Source of the DNA: Rikenellaceae bacterium
GTDB lineage: Bacteria; Bacteroidota; Bacteroidia; Bacteroidales; UBA932
Direction of reading: 5' to 3'
Length of the DNA: 7,554 nucleotides
Assembly (NCBI GenBank): GCA_003542575.1
Contig: DPKJ01000015.1
Location: 1-7,554 of the forward strand
Below, piece after piece: positions 1-7,340 of this stretch. The notes under the pieces are model-generated. The model was not told where the DNA came from. It saw nothing but the letters and a program-made list of their open reading frames with translations, and did no database searches. The translations under genes and the position numbers were made by a program. Each line of letters begins with the position of its first letter. Position 1 is the stretch's first letter.

Positions 1-44
1 CTCGCCTTTTTGTTGAAGAAAATTGACAACTAATTTGAAAAATG

Positions 45-1778
45 CTACCTGACGGTAAATTCAGATGAATATTCTACCGGAAGTCCATTTTCGGTAAACC
101 CTTCAATTTTTATTATGTACTTGCCCGGCAGTGATGAGGTATGTATATTAATGTCACTTGATACTCCCGGTTTAAGATCAATCTGAGGATCCCAATATAG
201 AAGAGATCTCATGTCAGGAAAGTTGTCTGCCTTTGCAATGCCATTTGCTGTAAATTTTGAGGGAATAAGCGCTCCCTGAAAATCCATAATCCTTACATTC
301 CTGCCAAAAGTTAATCCGGAGTAGTCCCCTTTGTAAGTTTTGAATAATACCAATCCTTCGAAACTTGCGTAGCCTACAAAAAATTCTGACCCGTATATAG
401 AGATTGATTTAACCTTTAAGGGATCATAGTTAAAGATCTTTGTATGATCAAAAACAGGTATTCCATCTAAAAGGACAAGAGTATTACCTCTGGAATAGGA
501 TAATGTTTTGTAACTGTCTTCCCATCTCATCTGCAGATCTTGCCTGCCATCAAGTTTGCGGAATCTCAGTTCGGTAATATATTCTATCATCACCTCCGGC
601 ATTACAGGGAATCGTGTGTAGTCATCCAGTTTGTAAACAACAGGCTTTGTCCTTAACAGGGGATCGTTATGAAAAGGTAACCTGTCATACAGTGTATCTA
701 TGCCAAATCTTCTGCCGATTTGCATTTCTATGCTTCTTTCACTGAGTGATTGTTCGAATTTTCTATCCAAAATCAGTTTTGGGATATTATTATCTATCTT
801 TTTTATGAACGGATCATTCAGTTCATATGTAAAATTGTAGGTGGAATCAGCAGAAGGAATCTCCAGAACTATCTCTCTGTCTCCAAAAAAAGAGTTAGTA
901 TAGAAATTAAAAGTCCCGGTGCTATCAACAACAGATGAATAGACCTCTGCATTCTCACCAACCGCCGAAAGGAATATTATCTTATCCCATAATGAGCCTG
1001 TACCCTTAAGAGTAACCTTGCCTTTAATAATCTCTCCTTCGTACTCCGGCACATATAAATTATCCTGAGAAAATACTCCGTGGCTGATGTTGCTTTTGAA
1101 ATTTGAAACCGTCATGGTGTTGTAAACCGGAAGAGAGTCAACTTTAACAACAGTAACATTCAACGAAACAAGTGTGTTGCTTGTATTGGAAAGGGTAATG
1201 GGAACAGAACTGTTTAGCGGTAGGATTCTACCACCTTGTCCAAATTTTACTTCTACTGCATTTTGAGTCCCCAGTGCAGAGAGGCTCAGACCTGATTCTT
1301 TCTGCTCATTAGCAGATACGGCAGAGTTCTCAGTGGCAATCTCAACATTTCCGGGCACCTTTTCAGAAGTAAGAACATTGAAAATTGGAATTACTTTCTC
1401 AAAAAGTTGGGGAGTGCTTTCATTTAGCATCTGTTTCGTGTACGCCAATATTCTGTAATTTCCGGTTGCTAGTACCGGAGGCAGGGAAATGTGACCGCTA
1501 CCTCTACCATCTATCAGGAAAATTTTAGCCGTGAGCACAACCGATGTTGAATTTTGAATCTCAACGTATGCTATACTACTAAGTGGTGACAGTTTTGGAG
1601 TTTTGGAGATATCAAGGCAGTAAAGCGAAATCCAAAGGGTTTCGCCAGCCAGATATGAATCTCTGTCGGTGGAGAGGTAAATTCTCTCCTGAATCCTCTC
1701 CTGAGCTTTAGCATTATGTGCAAATAATGCAAATGCAGAGATAAGTAAAGCTGAAATTGTATATATTTTATTTTTCAT
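45..1778 (-). CDS. Exported protein with MG2-like domain and barrel-less TonB-plug-like segment
   Basis: The protein has 577 residues. A signal peptide is visible (MKNK, then a hydrophobic stretch to about residue 20, probable cleavage after AKA at residue 25). Residues about 30-125 look like a macroglobulin MG2-type beta-sandwich (ERIYLSTDRDSYLAGETLWI, then GRGSGHISLP and GNYRILAYT). Residues about 248-312 look like a second, carboxypeptidase-regulatory-like beta-sandwich. Residues about 430-489 (NTLVLLDGIPVFDHTKIFN, then YDPLKVKSISIYG and GLVLFKTYKGDYSGL) follow the pattern of a TonB receptor plug, yet no barrel follows. The C-terminus (about 525-577; LLYWDP, LPGKYIIKIEGFTENG) is another short beta domain. 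It is the last gene of the operon in this window, 26 bp after the DUF4249 gene, and has no evident Shine-Dalgarno. It is probably periplasmic or outer-membrane associated. The domain calls come from pattern reading; the function is unknown, perhaps an accessory to the receptor encoded upstream. Confidence 0.85.
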   Translation of the reverse strand: MKNKIYTISALLISAFALFAHNAKAQERIQERIYLSTDRDSYLAGETLWISLYCLDISKTPKLSPLSSIAYVEIQNSTSVVLTAKIFLIDGRGSGHISLPPVLATGNYRILAYTKQMLNESTPQLFEKVIPIFNVLTSEKVPGNVEIATENSAVSANEQKESGLSLSALGTQNAVEVKFGQGGRILPLNSSVPITLSNTSNTLVSLNVTVVKVDSLPVYNTMTVSNFKSNISHGVFSQDNLYVPEYEGEIIKGKVTLKGTGSLWDKIIFLSAVGENAEVYSSVVDSTGTFNFYTNSFFGDREIVLEIPSADSTYNFTYELNDPFIKKIDNNIPKLILDRKFEQSLSERSIEMQIGRRFGIDTLYDRLPFHNDPLLRTKPVVYKLDDYTRFPVMPEVMIEYITELRFRKLDGRQDLQMRWEDSYKTLSYSRGNTLVLLDGIPVFDHTKIFNYDPLKVKSISIYGSEFFVGYASFEGLVLFKTYKGDYSGLTFGRNVRIMDFQGALIPSKFTANGIAKADNFPDMRSLLYWDPQIDLKPGVSSDINIHTSSLPGKYIIKIEGFTENGLPVEYSSEFTVR

Positions 1779-1804
1779 ATCTTGGAATAATTTCGTGAAT
1801 CAGT

Positions 1805-2959
1805 TTACTTGTGATCATTTGGCCAGAACCATGGTTTAACCTTACTCCCCAACAACCGACAATCAACACATTTTTTAGCTGCCCAAAGGCTCTCATTATC
1901 CATCTCTGAATAATATGCTATGTCGTAACCGGTATCCCAGAGTTCATGGAGAGGTATAGGATTTTGGGCATTAACAATTACCGGGTCGCAATACTTTGGA
2001 TCTTTATACACCTTAATATCACTGGCGTTGGCAAAAATTCTCTTTTTTGTCACTTTACTTGCGCTTATATAGCCTAATACTCTTTCAGCAGGTTTTGTTA
2101 TACATCTGATATTACCTCCGATCTCACTGGGCTGAGGGGCAAAGATTCCTCCGATGTCATCAGAGTTTTTCCTGATATTTTCCCAGTAAATATATGCATC
2201 TCGTGTGATTGCCATTTGAGTCAACTCCATTGAATACAAAAAATTGACTCTTAAATCAGACGATCCCATAGAAACAAGTGATTTTTGATAAACATTGTCC
2301 TGAGACAGATTACTGGTTGTAGCTATTAAAATAGACGAAGAAACTCCTTTCCCCCAGCAATAGTATCGATTGTCCGCAAGATCTATGTCCAACACTTTAT
2401 TGGTTTCGCGATCATATCTGACATATGACATGTATTGAGATTTAAACTCCCAGTCTTCAGTAAAACTCCATTTGTAATATTTTGTTTTGTTTGTCTGATC
2501 ATGTGTGTTTACATAAAAGGTAACACTATTCTTAACAGTATCTACATTATACCCGATTGAGTCAATTGGAGGTGCTTCCAAAATCGGGATTAGATCGGAT
2601 TCGTATCTTTTCGACCCAATATTAACGCATAATTTATATTGTAACGATGGGTTTATACCAATAGTATTTATTTGATACTCTATGACTTTGCCTTGTTTTG
2701 TCTCATATCCCATGTATTTTACACCGTTCTGGTTTTCAACCCATACTATTGCTTTGGAAACATAATCAATTACATTTTCAGCGTTTAGTGCCAGTGATCG
2801 GCTAATCATCACCCGGGTAATATCATTCTGGAGAATATTTCCCTCTATTACTATCATGTTATCTATTGCCTTTATCTCTTCCGGTTCAAAGGGAGTTACG
2901 CATCCTTTTACAACAATGAGTGATAATACGAGAACAATTCCGATATATATATTTTTCAT
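1805..2959 (-). CDS. DUF4249 family lipoprotein, partner of the TonB-dependent receptor
   Basis: From the ATG at 2959 the protein has 384 residues. A lipoprotein signal peptide ends in the lipobox VKGC (Cys20), followed by VTPFEPE. Family hallmarks are visible: the early strand MIVIEGNI followed by ITRVMISRS, and the C-terminal CVDC (Cys364, Cys367) followed by KPWFWP. Further cysteines at about 111, 201, 286 and 324 suggest disulfides in an exported protein. DUF4249 genes are commonly found directly after TonB-dependent receptors in Bacteroidota, and here the gap is about ten bases. By analogy with SusC/SusD the protein may help capture or hand over ligand at the outer membrane; that role is inference and no biochemical function is established. 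Start choice: a GTG at 2962 directly precedes the ATG, but AGGAGG lies one base from GTG and four from ATG, so ATG is favoured. The stop is TAA at 1807-1805. Confidence 0.92.
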   Translation of the reverse strand: MKNIYIGIVLVLSLIVVKGCVTPFEPEEIKAIDNMIVIEGNILQNDITRVMISRSLALNAENVIDYVSKAIVWVENQNGVKYMGYETKQGKVIEYQINTIGINPSLQYKLCVNIGSKRYESDLIPILEAPPIDSIGYNVDTVKNSVTFYVNTHDQTNKTKYYKWSFTEDWEFKSQYMSYVRYDRETNKVLDIDLADNRYYCWGKGVSSSILIATTSNLSQDNVYQKSLVSMGSSDLRVNFLYSMELTQMAITRDAYIYWENIRKNSDDIGGIFAPQPSEIGGNIRCITKPAERVLGYISASKVTKKRIFANASDIKVYKDPKYCDPVIVNAQNPIPLHELWDTGYDIAYYSEMDNESLWAAKKCVDCRLLGSKVKPWFWPNDHK

Positions 2960-2963
2960 CACG

Positions 2964-2969
2964 CCTCCT
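2964..2969 (-). promoter_or_regulatory. Consensus Shine-Dalgarno AGGAGG before the DUF4249 gene
   Basis: The minus strand reads AGGAGGCGTGATG between the receptor stop (TGA, 2973-2971) and the lipoprotein start. The six bases are a full anti-Shine-Dalgarno match, four bases from the ATG at 2959. The other genes in the window have only A/T-rich leaders, as is usual in this phylum. The site decides the start, and it may raise translation of the lipoprotein relative to the receptor (inference). Confidence 0.7.
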
Positions 2970-2970
2970 G

Positions 2971-5721
2971 TCAGAATTTAATATTGTAATTTATATAAGG
3001 TATGGGTGCACCAAAAATCGAAAGTTTGTATCCCTGAATTTTTGTGCCATTATTAGTGTCATAGTATACAGAAAAGGCATTCTTCCGTCCTGTAATATTG
3101 TAGACCCCAAATGTTATGGTGCTGTGCGTCCATAGTGTAAGATTGTGGCTTGGCTCAATATTTACCGCGAAATCCATCCTGAAATAGTCAGGAATCCGGT
3201 ATGCATTTCTATCTGAATAGTAGAGTCTGTAACCGTCTCCGTAATAATATTTGCTTATGGGAATAGTGACCGGCCTACCTGTTGAGTAGTCAACATTAAG
3301 TGAAATACTGAATCTTTGAGTAAACTTATAGTTTCCAATTAATTTGAAATCATGAGGTTTATCATAAGATGCAGCATACCAGTTACCGTCATTTATGCTG
3401 TACACATCTTTAACTCCGCTCTCTCTTAACATTGTTTTTGAGTATGTATATGATAACCAACCGTTTAATTTACCAAGGGGCTTTTTCGCCAGTACTTCAA
3501 CGCCATAAGCTTTACCCTGAGTTTTAAGAACATCTCTTTCAATGTTCTCGTTCATATTTAAAACGGCTCCGCCTTTGTAATCCAGGTAGTCGTTCATCTC
3601 TTTATAGTAACCCTCAAGAGATAGTTCTACTCTTCTTCCAAGCGCATTTCTGTATATCCCGAATGCGGCCTGCCAACCCTTTTGTGGTTCAATGTTGGCA
3701 TCACTTAGCTTCCATATGTCTGTCGGAGAGACAGCAGATGTGTTTGATAACATATGAATATTTTGTCTCATGCTGTTAAAACCTGCCTTAACAGAAATAT
3801 CATCGGTTATTGAGTATCTGGCTGATATTCTGAATTCAGGACCATGATATGGTTTAACGATGCCACCCTTACCAACATTAACCGTTTCTGTAATATTTGA
3901 CTCGTTTCTATCTTCCGATGCATACTTGTAGTACGAGACAGGACCCAGCGCAGTATAAAACGTATACCTTAATCCCAGGTCAACGGATAGTTTATCAAGA
4001 ATATTCCAGGTATCGCTTATGTAAAAAGCAATTTCTGCTGCGTTTTCATCATTCAGTCTTTTTGGAATCAAAAGAGATTCCGGTCCAACCGGAGTAAGTA
4101 CCCCTGGTGTAAGATTGTAGTAAAGGGCATTGGCTCCATAATTAATTGAGTGCTTTTCGTCCATCAGCCAGTTAAAGTTTGTCTTGACGTATAACTGCTT
4201 AATGCTAAACTTCATGTTGTAAGCATTCACCGGATTGCCTTTCTCCTCTGTTTTGTAACTGTACTGATCGTATCCGGTGCTTATAACTAAATTGTGTTTG
4301 TCACTAATAATATTTCTCCATTTGAAGGAGACATTCATATTCTGATAGTTAAAGCTTGTATCGGGGCTGAATTTAAAACCGTCTCCAGAATAATAACCGT
4401 ACAGATATAGAGTGTTTTTATTATTCACTTTGTGACTGACTCCTAAAGTCAAGTCCTGAAATGATGCAGATCCTTCTTTGTACCCGCTTTCAGGAGGCAG
4501 TACTCCAAGAATCCAGTTTGAGTATGTGGTTCTTAATCCGGCAATAAAATTCGTTTTATCTTTTACAATGGGCCCTTCAAGGTGGAATTTACTTGTAAGA
4601 AGACCTAACCCCGCAGATCCGGTAATTTTATTACTGTTTCCATTTCTGCTGTTAATCTCAAGAACAGATGAAATTCTACCTCCGTATTTTGCTGGTATTG
4701 TGCTTTTATACAGCTCTATATCGTTTACAACATCCGGATTAAATGCCGAAAAGAGGCCGAACAGGTGAGTAGGATTATAGATTGTTCCTTCGTTAAAGAG
4801 AATCAGATTTTGGTCTGTGGCACCACCTCTGACATTGAAACCACCTGAAGACTCTCCTACCGATTTAACTCCCGGTAGAGTTAATACAATTTTCATCACA
4901 TCTGCCTCTCCAAATGCAGCAGGCACATGCTTTATCCTATCAATTCTGATACGCTCCAGTCCCATTTGAGTACTTCTCATTTTCTGCGTACTCTCTGCGG
5001 TAAGAACAATACCTTTTAAAGGATAAACTTTGTCTTTCATCATTACATCCAACTCCCCGTCACCATAAACCTCAACCATAAGTTTACTGTCTTCAAGTCC
5101 ATACCCTTTCAGTTGCAGATCATAATTCCCTCTGGGCAGCATAATTCTGTAAAAACCAAACACATCTGTTGTAACCACAGTATGAGGCCGTTCAATAAAG
5201 ACCGATACTCCCGCTAATGGTTCTCCGGTTTCGATGTTTTTCACATAACCCCTCAGAAGGGCTCTTCCTGTACCCGGTGTGGCATTTGGATCGCCTATTT
5301 TGTACAACTTATTTTCTGATCGTGCAGTATTGTCTGTTGACGAGAGTGCTCTTAACTGTTCCTGTGTTATATCTGCAGACTTCTCTTCTGAAAAATAATT
5401 GTCAGGCAGATTAGACATAATGCCAACTCCTTTAAGAATAAAAAGCGAATTACCTACTTGTGATAGCGAGTAATCTTTTTTTATCAGTTGAGCAGAGAGC
5501 TCTTTCAGGAAATTTTCGTTGGTCGAGTTTATGGAGACAAAGAGTGTGTCTTCTCCTTTATCAACACTATAAAATAATTCAAGCCCTGTTATCCTGTAAA
5601 CCTCTTTTCTTAAAGAGTCCATTTGGATTTTTTCAAGACTTACTCTGCCGGGAGTTTGTGAATAACAAACATTACAGCCTATAATTGCAAATGCAATTGA
5701 AATCAGGATTATCCTTTTCAT
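2971..5721 (-). CDS. TonB-dependent outer-membrane receptor with STN-like and carboxypeptidase-regulatory-like domains
   Basis: The protein has 916 residues and would carry out energy-dependent uptake of an unknown ligand across the outer membrane. A signal peptide covers about residues 1-21 (cleavage near CYS-QTPG). Residues about 27-98 resemble a secretin/TonB short N-terminal (STN) domain (MDSLRKEVYRITGLELFYS, ending NSLFILKG). Residues about 154-230 are a carboxypeptidase-regulatory-like beta-sandwich (LLRGYVKNIETGEPLAGVSV, GFYRIMLPRGNYDLQLKGYG). The plug lies at about 258-362 and carries the subfamily signature FNVRGGATDQNLILFNEG, HLFGLFSAFNPD and AKYGGRISSVLEINSRNGN. The rest is a 22-strand-type barrel rich in alternating aromatic residues and ending in Phe (YINYNIKF). 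The length is normal and complete. The ATG overlaps the stop of the upstream gene (ATGA), which implies translational coupling, and a DUF4249 gene follows directly. No TonB box could be identified with confidence, no sigma/anti-sigma pair lies nearby, and the substrate is not predictable. Confidence 0.95.
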   Translation of the reverse strand: MKRIILISIAFAIIGCNVCYSQTPGRVSLEKIQMDSLRKEVYRITGLELFYSVDKGEDTLFVSINSTNENFLKELSAQLIKKDYSLSQVGNSLFILKGVGIMSNLPDNYFSEEKSADITQEQLRALSSTDNTARSENKLYKIGDPNATPGTGRALLRGYVKNIETGEPLAGVSVFIERPHTVVTTDVFGFYRIMLPRGNYDLQLKGYGLEDSKLMVEVYGDGELDVMMKDKVYPLKGIVLTAESTQKMRSTQMGLERIRIDRIKHVPAAFGEADVMKIVLTLPGVKSVGESSGGFNVRGGATDQNLILFNEGTIYNPTHLFGLFSAFNPDVVNDIELYKSTIPAKYGGRISSVLEINSRNGNSNKITGSAGLGLLTSKFHLEGPIVKDKTNFIAGLRTTYSNWILGVLPPESGYKEGSASFQDLTLGVSHKVNNKNTLYLYGYYSGDGFKFSPDTSFNYQNMNVSFKWRNIISDKHNLVISTGYDQYSYKTEEKGNPVNAYNMKFSIKQLYVKTNFNWLMDEKHSINYGANALYYNLTPGVLTPVGPESLLIPKRLNDENAAEIAFYISDTWNILDKLSVDLGLRYTFYTALGPVSYYKYASEDRNESNITETVNVGKGGIVKPYHGPEFRISARYSITDDISVKAGFNSMRQNIHMLSNTSAVSPTDIWKLSDANIEPQKGWQAAFGIYRNALGRRVELSLEGYYKEMNDYLDYKGGAVLNMNENIERDVLKTQGKAYGVEVLAKKPLGKLNGWLSYTYSKTMLRESGVKDVYSINDGNWYAASYDKPHDFKLIGNYKFTQRFSISLNVDYSTGRPVTIPISKYYYGDGYRLYYSDRNAYRIPDYFRMDFAVNIEPSHNLTLWTHSTITFGVYNITGRKNAFSVYYDTNNGTKIQGYKLSIFGAPIPYINYNIKF

Positions 5722-6449
5722 TTTATTGTATTGGGGCTTGTTGATTCTACAAACTTTATAATTTCTGCAAAAGAATTATCGCGATTACTCCTTGCATCTA
5801 AATTTTTCTCTCTGATAAGGTGCCTTATCTCTTTTCTCTTGGCAGGATAAATCCTGATTATATCTCCTACTCTTTTAACACCATAAACTTTTTCACCTTT
5901 TACCAGGTGATATGTATTTGTTGCCAGAAACATTCTTTCAAGTTTGCTGTTCGTTTCAGAGCTGGCAGATTGATTTATCCTCTCTGCATATGTTTTTTTA
6001 ATTTTTTTGTAGAGCTTCGCTGAGTCGTTCTTGTAAAGAACTTCATAATAACCCGGACTCAAGCCTGGGGTGTTATCTCCTTTTTGTAAAGTGATATTGT
6101 GAAATTCTTTTGTCCCCATGGTAAAGGATTCAACAAAATCATTATTGAGAACCACATAACGACCGGAATAACTTATAAAAAGATATAACTCATCCAGATG
6201 GCTGTTTAAGTTAAGCATGAGGTTGGTGTAGATCTTGCTGTTATACCTGACTGTTCCAATTTGAAAATCCGGAGAATATGCAAAATAGGTTCCGGTATGG
6301 GTAAACTTATAAGCCAAAGGCGCTGTTCCCCTATAAAGATTTGAATAACCTTCAGCGTTTTCAATGAATTTTTTGTAGTCCTCTCCCGTCTGTGCAAAAA
6401 GTGTAGACAGAAAAAGGTAAAGCAATGACGCTAATATGAATTTTTTCAT
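5718..6449 (-). CDS. Small exported protein of unknown function, first gene of the receptor operon
   Basis: The protein has 243 residues with a signal peptide (hydrophobic residues 4-18, probable cleavage after LFA at 19). No named domain is recognised. The middle holds SPDFQIGTVRYNSKIYTNL (59-77) and GYYEVLYKNDSAKLYKKIKK (133-152). The C-terminal third is lysine/arginine rich (YGVKRVGDIIRI, then KRKEIRHLIREKNLD) and ends in a short helix-like stretch (NSFAEIIKFV). From memory, this layout recurs in uncharacterised Bacteroidota proteins encoded beside TonB-dependent receptors; that is recollection, not a search result. The stop overlaps the receptor start as ATGA (5721-5718), so the two are probably translated together. 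No Shine-Dalgarno precedes the ATG; the leader is A/T-rich. The protein is probably periplasmic, perhaps an assembly or regulatory partner of the receptor (inference). Confidence 0.85.
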   Translation of the reverse strand: MKKFILASLLYLFLSTLFAQTGEDYKKFIENAEGYSNLYRGTAPLAYKFTHTGTYFAYSPDFQIGTVRYNSKIYTNLMLNLNSHLDELYLFISYSGRYVVLNNDFVESFTMGTKEFHNITLQKGDNTPGLSPGYYEVLYKNDSAKLYKKIKKTYAERINQSASSETNSKLERMFLATNTYHLVKGEKVYGVKRVGDIIRIYPAKRKEIRHLIREKNLDARSNRDNSFAEIIKFVESTSPNTIK

Positions 6450-6495
6450 AGTAAAAAATTAGGTATAAAGACCTGCACGTGTAAATGGAAAAAAA

Positions 6496-6522
6496 ATTTG
6501 CACAATTTGCCGGGATGCAAAT
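6496..6522. repeat. Cluster of ATTTGC motifs at the operon promoter, possible operator
   Basis: ATTTGC occurs at 6496-6501 and 6505-6510 on the plus strand, and its complement GCAAAT at 6517-6522. The last two form an inverted repeat with a 6-bp spacer, lying over the predicted -7 element and start point. A fourth ATTTGC sits at 6636-6641, before the divergent gene. Part of the similarity may simply be the TTTG promoter motif in AT-rich DNA, so an operator is only a possibility. Confidence 0.3.
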
Positions 6523-6525
6523 ATA
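6518..6525 (-). promoter_or_regulatory. Candidate Bacteroidota -7 promoter element for the receptor operon
   Basis: The minus strand reads TATATTTG, a full match to the phylum consensus TAnnTTTG, 68 bases upstream of the first ATG (6449). It would give a leader of roughly 60 nt. No convincing TTTG-type -33 element is seen about 19 bases further upstream, so the promoter may be weak or need an activator. An ATTTGC/GCAAAT inverted repeat overlaps it. Confidence 0.45.
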
Positions 6526-6672
6526 ATAAAGTTTTCATTCTGAGAGTTGTGCTTAATCTCTTTCTGGTTAATTTTACATCATACTATTTAAGTTAGACTA
6601 TTATTTCACTTAAAAGTTTGAATGGTATAATTGAAATTTGCATTATTTTAGAAATAATTACATTGAAAATTT

Positions 6673-7206
6673 ATGAATAGCAGATTTGAGTTCAGAAATG
6701 AGATTGATGAAGTTGGGTTAAGAAAAATTGATGGAGTAATTGGATACCTTAATAATTTAAATATTGGCGTACAAATTTGGTATCACCCACCTCTTCCAAC
6801 AATAGATCTGGCAATGGAGTACTGGAGTGGAATGCCCGGGACTCACTGCAAGAATCTGTTTTTCAGGAATCATAAGGGCAACAAGCACTATTTGGTTATT
6901 TTCGAATGTTCAAAAAATCTTGATATACATACTCTGGAAAAAAAACTTCAGCAGGGAAAGCTATCGTTTGCATCTCCTCAAAGAATGCACAAATATCTTG
7001 GGGTAGAGCCCGGGTCGGTCACACCTTTCGGTCTGATAAATGATAGGGAACATCATGTTTTTCTTTTTATTGACAGTTGCCTGACAAAAGTTGATGAAAT
7101 TAGTTTTCATCCTAATGATAACAGGGCGAGCGTCGTTGTTAAGAGGGAGGATTTTTTTAGATTTCTTGATAACAGGGGTAACAAATATTCATTAATTGAG
7201 GTATAG
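6673..7206 (+). CDS. YbaK/ProX-type prolyl-tRNA trans-editing deacylase
   Basis: The protein has 177 residues and is cytoplasmic, without signal peptide or membrane segment. Free-standing proteins of this class (YbaK/aminoacyl-tRNA synthetase-associated domain, ProXp-ala/PrdX group) hydrolyse mischarged tRNA-Pro, typically Ala-tRNA-Pro, to protect translation. Key blocks visible: HCKNLFFRNHKGNKHYLV (58-75), which contains the conserved Lys60 used in catalysis or substrate binding in the family; the loop GVEPGSVTPFGL (110-121); and HPNDNRASVVV (146-156) ahead of a closing helix (DFFRFL). The length is the family norm, so it looks intact. The start is the first ATG after an in-frame TGA at 6664-6666, with an A/T-rich leader and no Shine-Dalgarno. 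It is divergent from the receptor operon and probably unrelated to it. Substrate specificity among ProX subtypes cannot be fixed by eye. Confidence 0.93.
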   Translation: MNSRFEFRNEIDEVGLRKIDGVIGYLNNLNIGVQIWYHPPLPTIDLAMEYWSGMPGTHCKNLFFRNHKGNKHYLVIFECSKNLDIHTLEKKLQQGKLSFASPQRMHKYLGVEPGSVTPFGLINDREHHVFLFIDSCLTKVDEISFHPNDNRASVVVKREDFFRFLDNRGNKYSLIEV

Positions 7207-7217
7207 ATGGTTCATTT

Positions 7218-7253
7218 ATCAGGTTATTGCGACATTTTTTTTGAATAACTGAT
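7218..7253 (+). terminator. Weak hairpin after the deacylase gene, possible terminator
   Basis: ATCAGGTTATT (7218-7228) pairs with AATAACTGAT (7244-7253) with one bulged G. The stem is AT-rich and the eight-T run lies in the loop rather than after the stem, so it is not a classical intrinsic terminator. It lies 12 bases after the stop codon. Confidence 0.22.
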
Positions 7254-7266
7254 ATTCCGGTTGTAT

Positions 7267-7272
7267 CAAGTA
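7267..7272 (+). repeat. Left target-site duplication CAAGTA
   Basis: Direct repeat flanking the left inverted repeat; the identical copy is at 7469-7474. Confidence 0.7.
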
Positions 7273-7297
7273 AGGATCATGAACAAAAGTTGAGGGA
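7273..7297 (+). repeat. Left terminal inverted repeat of the small element
   Basis: Begins AGGATCATGAACAAAAGTTG; pairs with 7444-7468 at 22 of 25 positions. Probable transposase binding site. Confidence 0.8.
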
Positions 7298-7316
7298 TTC
7301 GATATTTAGGCATAAG

Positions 7317-7333
7317 TTTTAGATAGTCTAAAA
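7317..7333 (+). repeat. Perfect hairpin inside the element, just upstream of a start codon
   Basis: TTTTAGA (7317-7323), a TAG loop, then TCTAAAA (7327-7333). It lies directly before AAGGAAAT and ATG at 7341. Insertion sequences often carry such foldbacks, which block translation from outside transcripts; it could equally be a protein-binding site. Confidence 0.5.
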
Positions 7334-7340
7334 AGGAAAT

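Noticed and set aside
1..44. Terminator or next gene start after the last operon gene
   Set aside because: Only 44 bases are available. No hairpin is visible. AAAAAGGCGAG at the minus-strand edge could be a ribosome-binding site for a further gene, but its start would lie outside the window.
4478..4768. Open frame on the plus strand inside the receptor gene (96 codons)
   Set aside because: It lies wholly opposite the well-supported receptor coding sequence, has no leader or family resemblance, and reads as a shadow of that gene. The other plus-strand open frames inside 750-6023 were dropped for the same reason.
2971..5721. Receptor as a lipoprotein (IIGC at residues 13-16)
   Set aside because: The cysteine follows a hydrophobic run, but a better type I cleavage site is at CYS-Q, and TonB-dependent receptors are integral barrels rather than lipoproteins.
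6206..6397. Second minus-strand open frame inside the small exported protein gene
   Set aside because: It overlaps the real gene in another frame, and its composition does not resemble a protein family.
6613..6640. Promoter candidates for the deacylase gene (AAAGTTTG at 6613-6620, GAAATTTG at 6633-6640, and TATAAT at 6626-6631)
   Set aside because: Each TAnnTTTG candidate misses one consensus base and none has a TTTG element at the proper distance; TATAAT is not the usual element in this phylum. In AT-rich DNA such matches are expected by chance.
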